The position numbers and the translations under genes were made by a program. From Paraferrimonas haliotis (lineage in GTDB: Bacteria > Pseudomonadota > Gammaproteobacteria > Enterobacterales > Shewanellaceae): a stretch of 64,000 bases of DNA. The DNA lies in assembly GCF_002282895.1 (NCBI RefSeq), contig NZ_NRRB01000002.1:434001-498000 (forward strand), written 5' to 3'. Shown in pieces: positions 44,377-53,701 of the stretch (position 1 is its first letter; each line of letters begins with the position of its first letter). The notes below the pieces were generated by a model, which saw only the letters and a program-made list of their open reading frames with translations, had not been told where the DNA came from and ran no database searches.

Positions 44377-47115
44377 ATGGTCACGGTACCGAACAACCCG
44401 TTAATTCTTGTCGATGGCTCATCGTATCTCTTTCGCGCCTATCATTCGCCACCTCATTTAACCAACTCCAAAGGCGAAGCCACCGGTGCGGTTTATGGCG
44501 TTATCAACATGCTTAAAAGCCTGCAGCGCCAATACAAACCAACACGAATGGCGGTGGTGTTTGATGCCAAAGGCAAAACCTTTCGTAACGACATGTACAG
44601 CGACTATAAAGCGCATCGCCCCCCCATGCCGGATGACTTACGCAGCCAAATAGAGCCATTGCATCAAGTCATTAAAGCCATGGGGCTGCCGCTAATATGC
44701 GTGCCTGGCGTTGAGGCCGACGATGTGATTGGCACCTTGGCCCACCAAGCCAGCAAACAAGGCATTGCCACCTTAATCAGCACCGGCGATAAAGACATGG
44801 CACAATTGGTGGACCAACACACCACCTTAATCAACACCATGACCGACACCGTGATGGGGCCGGCCGAGGTAGAGCAAAAGTTCGGAGTAAAACCCGAGCT
44901 GATTATTGACTACCTAGCGTTAATGGGCGACAAAGCGGATAACATCCCCGGCCTGCCTGGGGTCGGTGACAAAACCGCAACCGCGCTCATTCAAGGCCTT
45001 GGCGGCATCGATGATATTTATCAAAACCTTGAGAACATCGCCAACTTGAGCTTTCGAGGCTCCAAAACCATCGCCAACAAGTTCGTTGAGCACGAAGACA
45101 TGTTGCGACTGTCGTATCAATTGGCCACCATCAAGTTGGACGTAGAGCTGGACATTGACGCGCAGGCGCTGGATGTCAAACAAGCGGATCGCGACGCGCT
45201 TATTAAGCTGTATGGCGAGCTGGAATTTAGACGCTTCCTCAATGAACAACTGGAGGCCGGTGATAGCATAGCAAGCACCGAAGACGACGCAACTGCCGCC
45301 ATTGAAACCCGCTACACCACCATCTTAAATCAAGCTCAATTAGATGAATGGCTCAGCAAGCTCAACGACGCCGACCTCATTGCTGTGGATACCGAAACCA
45401 CCAGTCTTGACTACATGCAGGCAAAATTAGTGGGGCTGAGCTTTGCCGTTGAAGCGGGCGAAGCCGCCTATTTACCCATTGCTCATGACTACCCCGGAGC
45501 CCCTCAGCAGCTTGAAGCAAGCGCTGTCATCGAACAGTTAAAGCCCATTCTCGAGAGCCCAACCCACTTAAAAGTCGGGCAAAACATTAAGTACGACATG
45601 AGCGTATTGGCTCGCCACGGGGTAACGCTGCAAGGGGTTGCCTTTGACACCATGCTGGAGTCCTACGTCTTTAATTCGGTAGCCTCGCGACACAATATGG
45701 ACGATTTGGCGCTCAAGTACCTAGGCATGAAAACCATCAGCTTTGAAAGCATTGCCGGCAAAGGAGCCAAGCAGCTCACCTTTAACCAAATTGCCTTAGA
45801 ACAAGCCGGGCCGTATGCCGCTGAAGACGCCGACATTACCCTAAGGTTGCATCAAAAGCTGTGGCCACAAATTGCAAAAGAGGCCTCGTTGCAAGGCATT
45901 TTCACTGACTATGAGCTACCTCTGGTTAGCATTTTGTCGAAAATAGAGCGCACCGGTGTGCTCATCGACAGCATGATGCTGGCCAATCAAAGCTCTGAGA
46001 TTGCCCAGTCCTTAGATTCGCTTGAACAAAAAGCGTATGAAATTGCCGGCGAGAAATTTAACCTCGGCTCACCTAAGCAACTGCAGCACATCTTTTTTGA
46101 GAAGCTGGGCTACCCGATTATCAAGAAAACCCCGAAAGGCGCTCCGTCAACCGCGGAAGAGGTCTTGGTTGAGCTGGCACTGGATTATCCCTTGCCCAAA
46201 ATCATTCTTGAGCATCGCAGCTTATCTAAGCTGAAAAGCACCTACACCGACAAGCTGCCATTGATGGTAAACCCGGAAACCGGGCGCGTGCATACCAGCT
46301 ACCATCAAGCCGTAGCCGCCACAGGTCGTCTATCAAGTACCGATCCAAACCTGCAAAACATCCCCATTCGCAGCGAACAGGGACGCCGCATTCGACAAGC
46401 CTTTATCGCACCACAAGGCTATAAAATCATGGCCGCCGATTACAGCCAAGTCGAACTCAGAATTATGGCGCACCTCTCCCAAGACAAAGGCTTACTAGAA
46501 GCGTTCGCCCACGGTAAAGACATTCACAGAGCCACCGCCGCTGAAGTGTTTGGGGTTGACTTTGAACAGGTGAGCAGTGAGCAACGTCGACGAGCTAAAG
46601 CGGTTAATTTTGGCTTGATCTACGGCATGTCAGCGTTTGGCTTGGCTCGTCAGCTCGACATTCCTCGCTTTGAAGCCCAACAATACATCGACGTCTATTT
46701 TGAGCGCTACCCCGGTGTTCAAGCCTACATGGATAGAACCCGAGCAAAGGCCGCCGAAGATGGCTATGTGGAAACCTTGTTTGGCCGCCGTTTGTACCTG
46801 CCAGAAATCAACGCCCGCAACGGCATGCGTCGCCAAGCCGCGGAGCGAGCAGCCATTAATGCGCCCATGCAAGGCACCGCAGCCGACATCATTAAGAAAG
46901 CCATGATTTTGGTGGATGAATGGATAACCAGCCTAAACGACGACTCCATTCGAGTGATCATGCAAGTGCACGATGAGTTGGTGTTTGAAGTGAGGGAAGA
47001 CAAGTTGGCTGAGCATACCGAAAAAGTCACCGCCATCATGGCCTCGGCAGCCAACCTCGATGTACCGCTATTGGCGGAGGCTGACTCGGCGGACAGCTGG
47101 GATGGAGCTCACTAA
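44377..47115 (+). CDS. polA: DNA polymerase I
   Basis: 912 residues. 5'-nuclease domain from [17 protein letters not shown] (about 6-22) to about 300; 3'-5' exonuclease about 315-500 with [11 protein letters not shown] (about 340-350); polymerase domain with [30 protein letters not shown] (motif A), [20 protein letters not shown] (motif B) and [12 protein letters not shown] (motif C). I start at the ATG at 44377, which aligns with the E. coli start ([16 protein letters not shown]); a TTG at 44308 or ATG at 44341 would add residues that look non-conserved. No clear ribosome site. Confidence 0.96.
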   Translation: MVTVPNNPLILVDGSSYLFRAYHSPPHLTNSKGEATGAVYGVINMLKSLQRQYKPTRMAVVFDAKGKTFRNDMYSDYKAHRPPMPDDLRSQIEPLHQVIKAMGLPLICVPGVEADDVIGTLAHQASKQGIATLISTGDKDMAQLVDQHTTLINTMTDTVMGPAEVEQKFGVKPELIIDYLALMGDKADNIPGLPGVGDKTATALIQGLGGIDDIYQNLENIANLSFRGSKTIANKFVEHEDMLRLSYQLATIKLDVELDIDAQALDVKQADRDALIKLYGELEFRRFLNEQLEAGDSIASTEDDATAAIETRYTTILNQAQLDEWLSKLNDADLIAVDTETTSLDYMQAKLVGLSFAVEAGEAAYLPIAHDYPGAPQQLEASAVIEQLKPILESPTHLKVGQNIKYDMSVLARHGVTLQGVAFDTMLESYVFNSVASRHNMDDLALKYLGMKTISFESIAGKGAKQLTFNQIALEQAGPYAAEDADITLRLHQKLWPQIAKEASLQGIFTDYELPLVSILSKIERTGVLIDSMMLANQSSEIAQSLDSLEQKAYEIAGEKFNLGSPKQLQHIFFEKLGYPIIKKTPKGAPSTAEEVLVELALDYPLPKIILEHRSLSKLKSTYTDKLPLMVNPETGRVHTSYHQAVAATGRLSSTDPNLQNIPIRSEQGRRIRQAFIAPQGYKIMAADYSQVELRIMAHLSQDKGLLEAFAHGKDIHRATAAEVFGVDFEQVSSEQRRRAKAVNFGLIYGMSAFGLARQLDIPRFEAQQYIDVYFERYPGVQAYMDRTRAKAAEDGYVETLFGRRLYLPEINARNGMRRQAAERAAINAPMQGTAADIIKKAMILVDEWITSLNDDSIRVIMQVHDELVFEVREDKLAEHTEKVTAIMASAANLDVPLLAEADSADSWDGAH

Positions 47116-47257
47116 CTAACTGAAACTTAGAGCATTAAAAAATAATTTGAGTTTTTTTAAAATTAATTTGAACTAAAGTGAAGCAGCTGCCTCTAACTGT
47201 TAACAGTGAACTTCATTAAGTTAAACTGCTCCCTGCATAGTTTCATCATTATTAGTT

Positions 47258-47289
47258 AACCAGCAATCTTTGATTGCTGGTTTTTTTTG
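47258..47289 (+). terminator. Rho-independent terminator downstream of polA
   Basis: Perfect 11-bp stem AACCAGCAATC (47258-47268) / GATTGCTGGTT (47272-47282) with a 3-base loop and a run of eight T (the last two stem bases begin it). It lies 143 bases after the polA stop, so a short AT-rich untranslated stretch, or a small RNA, precedes it. Confidence 0.9.
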
Positions 47290-47349
47290 CGAAAAATTTG
47301 GGCATCGAAATACGATTCAGCAAGGGTTCAGCTAAGCGCTGCTATTGTT

Positions 47350-47433
47350 AATCCCAAGAAGACATGAACTGGACCAGTTTTGACTTCCTACTACCCTTAT
47401 TTTCGCCCAGGCCCCTCGCTTGGGCATTTTTTT
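47350..47433 (+). ncRNA. Candidate small RNA ending in an orphan terminator
   Basis: A second plus-strand terminator (GCCCAGG / CTTGGGC, 47405-47425, then TTTTTTT) has no coding gene on its strand between it and the previous terminator. Upstream is a compact hairpin AACTG-GAC-CAGTT and a TATTGT -10-like box. The position after polA is where Spot 42 lies in E. coli, but I see no Spot 42 sequence. No good -35 box, so the start is a guess. Confidence 0.35.
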
Positions 47434-47469
47434 ATCTGCAACACGCCAACACAACAACACAGCAATACA

Positions 47470-48150
47470 CTACAAGAAGTTATCACCCAGACTGCAGGCT
47501 AGAATTCGCGATAGGTGCGAATAAGGTAAGCCCGACTGCTGCTGCCATTCATTAAACGCCTGTTGCATTTGCTGCAGTGCTTTTTGGCTGCCCGGGTTAG
47601 CATCCAACAGCTTATGAGCCACAAAATAGCTGGCAATATCTTGCGTCACCAAAAAGCTGTCTTTGCCCAGAGCTCTAAGGGCATAGGGGCCAGTGTTACC
47701 GCCCAGCCGGCTGCCGTTTTTCTTCAGCTCTTTCCACAGCCCAATAATGTCATCGCTGGGCCATTGGTTAATCCAGTCAATTGCTTTGCCGTGTTTGGCC
47801 TGTATATCGAGAATAAAAATGGCATTGTCGTACACCGCCTGCATTTTCTTTGCGTGACGAATTAACGCCGGGTCAACGCTGCGCTTAGCAATTTGCTCGG
47901 GCGACAACATGGCCACTTTAAACGGCTCAAAGCCAAAAAAGGCCTGTTCGAAGTTGTCCCACTTATTCTCCACCACTCGCCAAACGAACCCCGATTGGAA
48001 GATTTTTTTGGCGAATTCACTGAGTAAATCGGCGTCGGAGTATTGGCCAAATTCTCGGTTTGATAAAGGGGTTGGCATGAGCGCCAGCAAATTTGTTTCG
48101 CCGCCTTTGCGCTCGCAGGCTCGTTCATAAATGCTACTAAATAATTCCAT
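47470..48150 (-). CDS. DNA-3-methyladenine glycosylase I-like protein
   Basis: 226 residues. SEFAKKIFQSGFVWRVVENKWDNFEQAFFGFEPFKVAML (about 44-82) and DPALIRHAKKMQAVYDNA (about 93-110) resemble the TagI family (helix-hairpin-helix glycosylases that remove alkylated adenine). The C-terminal zinc ligands of E. coli Tag are not evident, so the substrate may differ. It overlaps the MarR gene by 14 bases and follows it in the same operon. Confidence 0.75.
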   Translation of the reverse strand: MELFSSIYERACERKGGETNLLALMPTPLSNREFGQYSDADLLSEFAKKIFQSGFVWRVVENKWDNFEQAFFGFEPFKVAMLSPEQIAKRSVDPALIRHAKKMQAVYDNAIFILDIQAKHGKAIDWINQWPSDDIIGLWKELKKNGSRLGGNTGPYALRALGKDSFLVTQDIASYFVAHKLLDANPGSQKALQQMQQAFNEWQQQSGLPYSHLSRILACSLGDNFL

Positions 48151-48598
48151 CGCGTTGCTTAATGCCTTTGCTGACTTTGTCCATCAACTGTAACAGCTGT
48201 TCATACTCTTGGCTCGATAAATGTGCCAAGCTCTGCTGCTCCCAATCTTGGGCTCGCTGACAAATTCGGGCATACATGGCTAAGCCTTGTTCGGTGGGGC
48301 GGTGCATATTAGCTCGGGTATCCTGGGGGTGTTTCTCCCGCACAATCAGTTGCCGCTGTAACAGCCCAGATAAGGCGCGACTCACCTTAGATTTATCCAG
48401 CTGCGCAGTTTCCACAAGATCTTGCGCAGTCAACGGATAGCGCTCCGACAAGTTCGCCAACAAACGCCACTGGGCAACGGTTAAACCTTCCGATGCTTTG
48501 TATAGCTCAGAAAAATCATCGCTCACCAGTTTCGATAATTGCGCCAGTCGATAAGGTAAAAAGCGGCTCAACTGAAAACTGCGGTTAGACACGGCCAA
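48137..48598 (-). CDS. MarR-family transcriptional regulator
   Basis: 153 residues. Winged HTH (about 38-105): LTVAQWRLLANLSERYPLTAQDLVETAQLDKSKVSRALSGLLQRQLIVREKHPQDTR, the DxR wing being canonical MarR. Helices at both ends form the dimer. It is divergent from hmgA with an inverted repeat in the 89-base gap, so it is a candidate regulator of homogentisate breakdown (inference). Confidence 0.9.
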   Translation of the reverse strand: MAVSNRSFQLSRFLPYRLAQLSKLVSDDFSELYKASEGLTVAQWRLLANLSERYPLTAQDLVETAQLDKSKVSRALSGLLQRQLIVREKHPQDTRANMHRPTEQGLAMYARICQRAQDWEQQSLAHLSSQEYEQLLQLMDKVSKGIKQRDGII

Positions 48599-48620
48599 CT
48601 CCTTTATTAAATAAGCTTGT

Positions 48621-48658
48621 TATTTGCACTCAGCGCTTCTAATATAGTTGCAAATGAG
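48621..48658. promoter_or_regulatory. Inverted repeat in the marR/hmgA divergent gap
   Basis: TTATTTGCA (48621-48629) and TGCAAATGA (48650-48658) are near-perfect inverted arms (8 of 9) with 20 bases between. A likely operator for the MarR regulator or part of overlapping promoters. Confidence 0.45.
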
Positions 48659-48687
48659 AACAATTAAAAGAAAAAGAGGCGAGTCGA

Positions 48688-49983
48688 ATGTCACTGACTT
48701 ATTTGACCGGATTTAATAACGAACACGAGTCACAAGCGCTGCCTAACGCCCTGCCACAAGGGCAGTTTTCTCCGCAGCAATGCAGCTATGGGCTTTATGC
48801 AGAGCAATTCAACAGCACTGCTTTTACAGCGCCTAGAGCGCAAAACCGACGCACTTGGCTCTATCGCATTCGACCATCGGCATTGGTTGGCAAGTTCCAG
48901 CCATGGCCGCAGTCGCAATGGCAAACCGCGCCAATTCGCAGCCAAGGAGTCACTCCCGATCCGCTGCGCTGGGACCCATTGCCAGAGCCTACTGCCCCCA
49001 CTCATTTCATCGAAGGCATGCAAACGGTGGCCGCCAATGGCGATGCCGCCACTCAAGTGGGCGTAGCCACTCATTATTATCACGCCAATCGCTCCATGGA
49101 AGACGAGTATTTTTACAACGCCGATGGCGAGCTGCTTATCGTGCCGCAACAAAATGCCTTGCTTGCCCATACCGAAATGGGGCGATTACAGGTGCAGCCG
49201 GGCGAAATACTGGTGATTCCCCGAGGCGTAAAGTTTCAAATTAAACTGGTTGATGGCCCTATTCGCGGCTACGTTTGCGAAAACTACGGTGCGCCGCTGC
49301 AACTGCCTGAACGAGGGCCGGTTGGCGCCAACGGTTACGCCAATGATCGCGATTTTCTATACCCCAGCGCTTGGTTTGAAGAGCGTGAAGGTGACTTTAA
49401 ATTACTGTGTAAATTCGCCGGCACACTGTTTCAGGCGGATATCAAGCATTCACCGTTAGATGTTGTCGCCTGGGTCGGACGCAGCGCTCCCTATAAGTAC
49501 GATTTAAGCCGTTTTAATGCTATGAATACGGTGACCTATGATCATCCCGATCCGTCCATTTTCACCGTACTGACCTCGCCATCCGATTCCGAAGGAACCG
49601 CCAACTTAGACTTCGTTATCTTCCCGCCACGCTGGATGGTGGCCGAGCATACCTTCCGCCCGCCTTGGTATCATCGCAACTTAATGAGCGAGTTTATGGG
49701 ATTAATTGAAGGGGTATACGACGCCAAAGAAAAAGGTTTTGTGCCCGGCGGAATGAGCTTGCACAACTGCATGACCCCACATGGCCCAGAGGCCGACGTA
49801 TTTGAAAAAGCGTCCAATGCCGAGCTGGCACCGCAACGCTATCAAGATACCATGGCGTTTATGTTTGAAAGCCGTTACCCGTTTATCCCAACCGATAACG
49901 CCTTATCCAGCACAGCACTGCAAAGCGATTACGCCCATTGCTGGCACAATTTACCCAAACTTTTTAATTCAACACAGCGCTAA
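48688..49983 (+). CDS. hmgA: Homogentisate 1,2-dioxygenase
   Basis: Non-haem iron enzyme cleaving the homogentisate ring to maleylacetoacetate in tyrosine/phenylalanine breakdown. 431 residues. Seen: YLTGFNNEHESQA near the N-terminus, PRAQNRRTWLYRIRPS (about 49-64), and the iron-ligand regions FRPPWYHRNLMSEFMG (about 322-337) and GGMSLHNCMTPHGPEADVFE (about 351-370). fahA follows 16 bases later. Confidence 0.96.
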   Translation: MSLTYLTGFNNEHESQALPNALPQGQFSPQQCSYGLYAEQFNSTAFTAPRAQNRRTWLYRIRPSALVGKFQPWPQSQWQTAPIRSQGVTPDPLRWDPLPEPTAPTHFIEGMQTVAANGDAATQVGVATHYYHANRSMEDEYFYNADGELLIVPQQNALLAHTEMGRLQVQPGEILVIPRGVKFQIKLVDGPIRGYVCENYGAPLQLPERGPVGANGYANDRDFLYPSAWFEEREGDFKLLCKFAGTLFQADIKHSPLDVVAWVGRSAPYKYDLSRFNAMNTVTYDHPDPSIFTVLTSPSDSEGTANLDFVIFPPRWMVAEHTFRPPWYHRNLMSEFMGLIEGVYDAKEKGFVPGGMSLHNCMTPHGPEADVFEKASNAELAPQRYQDTMAFMFESRYPFIPTDNALSSTALQSDYAHCWHNLPKLFNSTQR

Positions 49984-49999
49984 GCGACAAGGAATCCTC

Positions 50000-51307
50000 A
50001 TGATCACGTTGAATAGTACCCACGATGCCAACCTAACCAGCTGGGTAACCAGCGCGAATGGCCACAGCGACTTTCCCATTCAAAACTTGCCATTTGCCAG
50101 CTTTAGAATCCACAGCAATGAAGCTTTTCGAGGCGGTGTAGCCATTGGCGATTCCATTGTCGACCTGGCCGCTCTCGCCAGCACCTCGCTATTGTCTGGG
50201 TTGGCCCAACAAGCAGCCGAAGCCGCGGCTAAGCCTCAACTAAACGAATTTATGCAAATGGGCCAACCAGCGTGGTCAGCCTTGCGCGCGGCGCTGTCGC
50301 AACTGCTTAGCAGCGACAACAGCGAGCGCCTGCCAGCACACTGCCTGCAGCTGCAATCTCAAGCACACTACCAGATGCCTTGCCACGTGGGCGACTATAC
50401 CGATTTTTACACCTCAATCCACCACGCCACAGCAGTGGGCAGTTTGTTTCGCCCCGATAACCCATTGCTGCCCAACTATAAATGGGTGCCCATTGGCTAC
50501 CATGGCCGCGCATCGTCTTTAGACGTCAGCGGTCAGGCGTTTCATCGCCCAAGCGGACAAACCAAAGCGCCGGATGCAAGCACGCCGAGTTTTGGCCCCT
50601 GTAAACGCTTAGACTACGAACTGGAAATGGGCATTTTTATTGGCCAAGGCAATGAGTTTGGCCACCCCATCGACATCGATGACAGCCACCAACATGTATT
50701 CGGCATGTGCCTATTTAACGATTGGTCAGCCCGAGACATTCAGGCGTGGGAATATCAGCCGCTGGGGCCATTTTTGTCAAAAAGCTTTGCCTCTACCATT
50801 TCACCTTGGATAGTCACCATGGAAGCGTTGGCGCCTTATCGCAGTCAATATTTGCGCCCCGAGTCAGACCCAACGCCATTGCCATACCTGTGCTCTGATA
50901 ACAACGACGAATTTGGCTCAATGGACATCGAGCTGGAGTGTTTTATTCAAACCGAGACCATGCGCGCCGCCGGTGAAGCGCCGCAACGACTGTCTCGCTC
51001 AAACTTCCGCCACAGCTATTGGACCATAGCTCAAATGGTAGCTCACCACAGTGTTAACGGCTGTAACCTGCGCGCCGGTGACTTACTGGGTTCCGGCACT
51101 CAGTCGGGCCCTGAAGCCGAAGAAGCGGGGTCACTGCTGGAGCTGAGCAAAGGGGGCAAACAAGCCATCACCCTAGCCAACGGCGAACAGCGCAGCTTCC
51201 TTGCTGACGGTGACACCATAACCTTCCGTGGACATTGCGAACGACAAGGCTTTGTTCGCATTGGCTTTGGTCAGGTAGAAAGCACGGTATTACCGGCCAA
51301 AAGTTAA
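50000..51307 (+). CDS. fahA: Fumarylacetoacetase
   Basis: Hydrolyses fumarylacetoacetate to fumarate and acetoacetate. 435 residues from the ATG at 50000, which has AAGGA 8 bases upstream; an earlier in-frame start would lie inside hmgA. Seen: GDYTDFYTSIHHATAVGSLFRP (about 131-152, catalytic His), WVPIGYHGRASSLDVSG, LDYELEMGIFIGQGN (Mg site), FNDWSARDIQAWEYQPLGPFLSKSFA and GDLLGSGTQSGPE. No maleylacetoacetate isomerase gene follows; one must lie elsewhere, or isomerisation is done otherwise. Confidence 0.95.
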   Translation: MITLNSTHDANLTSWVTSANGHSDFPIQNLPFASFRIHSNEAFRGGVAIGDSIVDLAALASTSLLSGLAQQAAEAAAKPQLNEFMQMGQPAWSALRAALSQLLSSDNSERLPAHCLQLQSQAHYQMPCHVGDYTDFYTSIHHATAVGSLFRPDNPLLPNYKWVPIGYHGRASSLDVSGQAFHRPSGQTKAPDASTPSFGPCKRLDYELEMGIFIGQGNEFGHPIDIDDSHQHVFGMCLFNDWSARDIQAWEYQPLGPFLSKSFASTISPWIVTMEALAPYRSQYLRPESDPTPLPYLCSDNNDEFGSMDIELECFIQTETMRAAGEAPQRLSRSNFRHSYWTIAQMVAHHSVNGCNLRAGDLLGSGTQSGPEAEEAGSLLELSKGGKQAITLANGEQRSFLADGDTITFRGHCERQGFVRIGFGQVESTVLPAKS

Positions 51308-51434
51308 CGGCGATAGCGGTCATTAAAGCCAAGGATTAGGCGCATCTCGCATTATTCGATATTTGATGAGCGGGAACTTGGAAAAGCATCTCGTGGCGAT
51401 TAAAATGAGGCGCAAAAGAAAAAGGGAGTAATGC

Positions 51435-52340
51435 ATGTCCGCCTTGTTGCGGCTGATGATCGCCAGCGTGTCGTTCAGCTTATACGTCATAAATACCTTA
51501 TTTTGGGTGATTCCAATTTTAGTACTCGGCATCGTTAAACTGGTGCCGCTCGCCATGCTACAAAAGCGGTGTGGTGCGATTGCTGATGCCTGTGCATCTG
51601 CTTGGGTTAAGCTCAACAGCGTCAATCAACGGGTTACTCACGGTTATCAGTTGGACATTCGTGGCGATGTGCACTTAAACAATAATCAATGGTATATGGT
51701 TATCGCTAACCATCAGTCTTGGGTCGACATTTTAGTTCTGCAACGAGCCTTATCGGGCAAAGTACCCTTTCTAAAATTTTTCTTAAAAAAAGAACTGCTT
51801 TATGTGCCTGTGCTGGGGTTAGCATGGTGGGCGCTGGACTTTCCGTTTATGCGACGATACAGCGCCGCTCAATTGCGACGCAAACCACAGCTAAAAGGCA
51901 AAGACATCAAAACAACCCAAAAAGCCTGTCGCAAATTTAAACACCTGCCAGTCAGTGTCATGAATTTTGTGGAAGGCACTCGCTTTACCGAGCACAAACA
52001 CAGCCAACAAGGTGGCGAATTTACCCACTTGCTGCGCCCAAAAGCCGGCGGATTAGCCTTTGCGATTTCGTCGATAGGGGAACAAATGGATAAACTGCTG
52101 GACGTTACCATTTATTACCCACAAGGCCGACCGAGCTTTTGGCAGTTTATCAGTGGTCAGGTCGATCAGGTGATCATTGATATTCAGCAACGCCCAATTG
52201 ACGCCAAATTACGGGGTGATTACGCCAACGACCGTCAATATAAGCAATTTTTTCAACAATGGATAAACCAAGTTTGGCGTGAGAAAGACGCCCACTTAAC
52301 CCAGCTGGCTCAGTCGGCGCAAGAGGCCCATAAATGCTAA
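51435..52340 (+). CDS. 1-acyl-glycerol-3-phosphate acyltransferase-like membrane protein (YihG type), copy 1
   Basis: 301 residues with two N-terminal hydrophobic segments (about 5-45). Acyltransferase motifs: the HX4D site in IANHQSWVDI (about 93-102), FLKFFLKKELLYVPVLG and FVEGTRF (about 176-182). The YihG-like length and its place near polA and dsbA parallel E. coli. It overlaps the second copy by 7 bases. Confidence 0.85.
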   Translation: MSALLRLMIASVSFSLYVINTLFWVIPILVLGIVKLVPLAMLQKRCGAIADACASAWVKLNSVNQRVTHGYQLDIRGDVHLNNNQWYMVIANHQSWVDILVLQRALSGKVPFLKFFLKKELLYVPVLGLAWWALDFPFMRRYSAAQLRRKPQLKGKDIKTTQKACRKFKHLPVSVMNFVEGTRFTEHKHSQQGGEFTHLLRPKAGGLAFAISSIGEQMDKLLDVTIYYPQGRPSFWQFISGQVDQVIIDIQQRPIDAKLRGDYANDRQYKQFFQQWINQVWREKDAHLTQLAQSAQEAHKC

Positions 52341-53263
52341 ATTTTTTGCCTGCACCCTTACTGTACTTAATTAACTTAACCTTGGTGTGTCTGAATACCG
52401 TGGTTTTCTCAACACTCATTTTTATCTGCGGTGTTGTTAAGTTACTGCTACCTTTGCAGCGGGTTGAAAATTGGTTCGCTTTCGTTGCCACCGAGTTCAT
52501 GCGCGGTTGGGCCATAACCAATGGCCTCATTCTTAAGCTAACCTGTAAACTTAAGTGGAGCATTAGCGGCGATACCCAGCTTAGCCGACAGTCTTGGTAC
52601 TTAGTGATTTCGAATCATGTGAGCGGGTTTGATATTGCCGCATTGTGCTACGTATTTCGCCATCGCATTCCCATGCTTAAGTTTTTCTTAAAGCGGGAGC
52701 TGCTATATGTGCCGTTTTTGGGATTGGGTTGCTGGGCGCTTAACATGCCCTTTATGCGACGCTTCACTCCAGCCCAGCTTAAAAAGAACCCAAAGCTCAA
52801 AAACAAAGACATGGAAGCTACCCGTAAAGCCTGCGAGAAATTTCGCCATTTGCCCACCAGCATCATGAACTTTGTGGAAGGTTCGCGCTTTGATGCTAAC
52901 AAACACGCTCGCCAGAAATCGCCATATCAATATCTACTCAAGCCTAAAGCGGGCGGCATTGCCTACGCGCTGTCGACCCTAGGCACTCAGTTTGACAAAA
53001 TGTTAGACGTCACCCTGGTTTATCCTGACGCCCCTAACGAAGCGCTAAAAGCCGTGCTTAAAGGCGATGTAAAAGAAATTCGAATTCACATTCGCAGCAT
53101 CGATATGCCTAAAATTGACGGTGAACGTTATATGGTGGATGGCAGCTATCGCGCCGAATTTCAGCGCTGGCTAAATGACATTTGGGCTGAAAAAGATGCG
53201 ATCATCGCTGAGCAATTGGCGGCTACCAGCAATACTCAAACCATCTATCCGCAGCCTAAGTAG
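52334..53263 (+). CDS. 1-acyl-glycerol-3-phosphate acyltransferase-like membrane protein, copy 2
   Basis: 309-residue tandem paralogue of the preceding gene, with the HX4D motif in ISNHVSGFDI (about 94-103), LKFFLKRELLYVPFLG and FVEGSRF (about 177-183). The central acyltransferase core is well conserved between the copies, while the N-termini and the last 60 residues differ, indicating an old duplication. Its 7-base overlap indicates translational coupling. Confidence 0.85.
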   Translation: MLNFLPAPLLYLINLTLVCLNTVVFSTLIFICGVVKLLLPLQRVENWFAFVATEFMRGWAITNGLILKLTCKLKWSISGDTQLSRQSWYLVISNHVSGFDIAALCYVFRHRIPMLKFFLKRELLYVPFLGLGCWALNMPFMRRFTPAQLKKNPKLKNKDMEATRKACEKFRHLPTSIMNFVEGSRFDANKHARQKSPYQYLLKPKAGGIAYALSTLGTQFDKMLDVTLVYPDAPNEALKAVLKGDVKEIRIHIRSIDMPKIDGERYMVDGSYRAEFQRWLNDIWAEKDAIIAEQLAATSNTQTIYPQPK

Positions 53264-53315
53264 GGCTAGGTGTGGTACCCAACAAGTCAAAACATGGTTT
53301 CAGGCTGGCTAAGGT

Positions 53316-53343
53316 GAAGTGACCCCATAAAGTTGGACACTTC
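53316..53343. mobile_element. Possible terminal end of an IS3-family element
   Basis: A GTGACCCCATAAAGTTGGAC stretch resembles IS150-like terminal repeats (ACCCCxxAAAGTTGGACA). It is flanked by GAAGTG (53316-53321) and CACTTC (53338-53343). No transposase is present, so it would be a solo relic. Confidence 0.3.
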
Positions 53344-53362
53344 AAAGTGCGGGCTTTAACAA

Positions 53363-53701
53363 TTAACCATTTGGATCTGAGTAAGGATAATTCACAAAGA
53401 TTCTTGAGCTATCTAATGTAAGCCTAACTCCATTAACCACTTGCAAGCTTCCTTCAAACCTTAATGGGTATAACTCGGTTGTATCACTTTCATTGAATAA
53501 AGCCTCATGCATAAGACTTCGAGCGAAGTCATACATAGCAAGGCGTGATGAAAACTCTAAATAAATATCACCATTATCCTTGTCTACCTTTGCAGACAAA
53601 TTATGGGCCTCATTTTCAAAATTTTCATCGGATGGAATATCCTCTCCATCAACTGTCAGCTTTACAACAGGACTAAGTTTTTTACTACTTAACGACACCA
53701 T
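53363..53701 (-). CDS. Probable immunity protein of the Rhs toxin tail
   Basis: 112 residues from the ATG at 53701 (GGGGAAAAG before it); an ATG 14 codons upstream lies inside the toxin frame and is less likely. Acidic, soluble, no signal, beta-rich by pattern. Its start overlaps the stop of the Rhs toxin tail (53685) by 17 bases, the classic toxin-immunity arrangement. I do not recognise the family; the immunity role is inferred from position only. Lower GC than the flanking housekeeping genes. Confidence 0.6.
   Translation of the reverse strand: MVSLSSKKLSPVVKLTVDGEDIPSDENFENEAHNLSAKVDKDNGDIYLEFSSRLAMYDFARSLMHEALFNESDTTELYPLRFEGSLQVVNGVRLTLDSSRIFVNYPYSDPNG

Noticed and set aside
47116..47469. 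A Spot 42 (spf) gene downstream of polA
   Set aside because: The place fits, but the conserved 5' part (GTAGGGTACAGAGG) and core are not present on either strand; I list only an unnamed candidate RNA.
49781..49999. An extended N-terminus for fumarylacetoacetase
   Set aside because: The extra 73 residues overlap hmgA in another frame and look random, while an ATG at 50000 has a good ribosome site.
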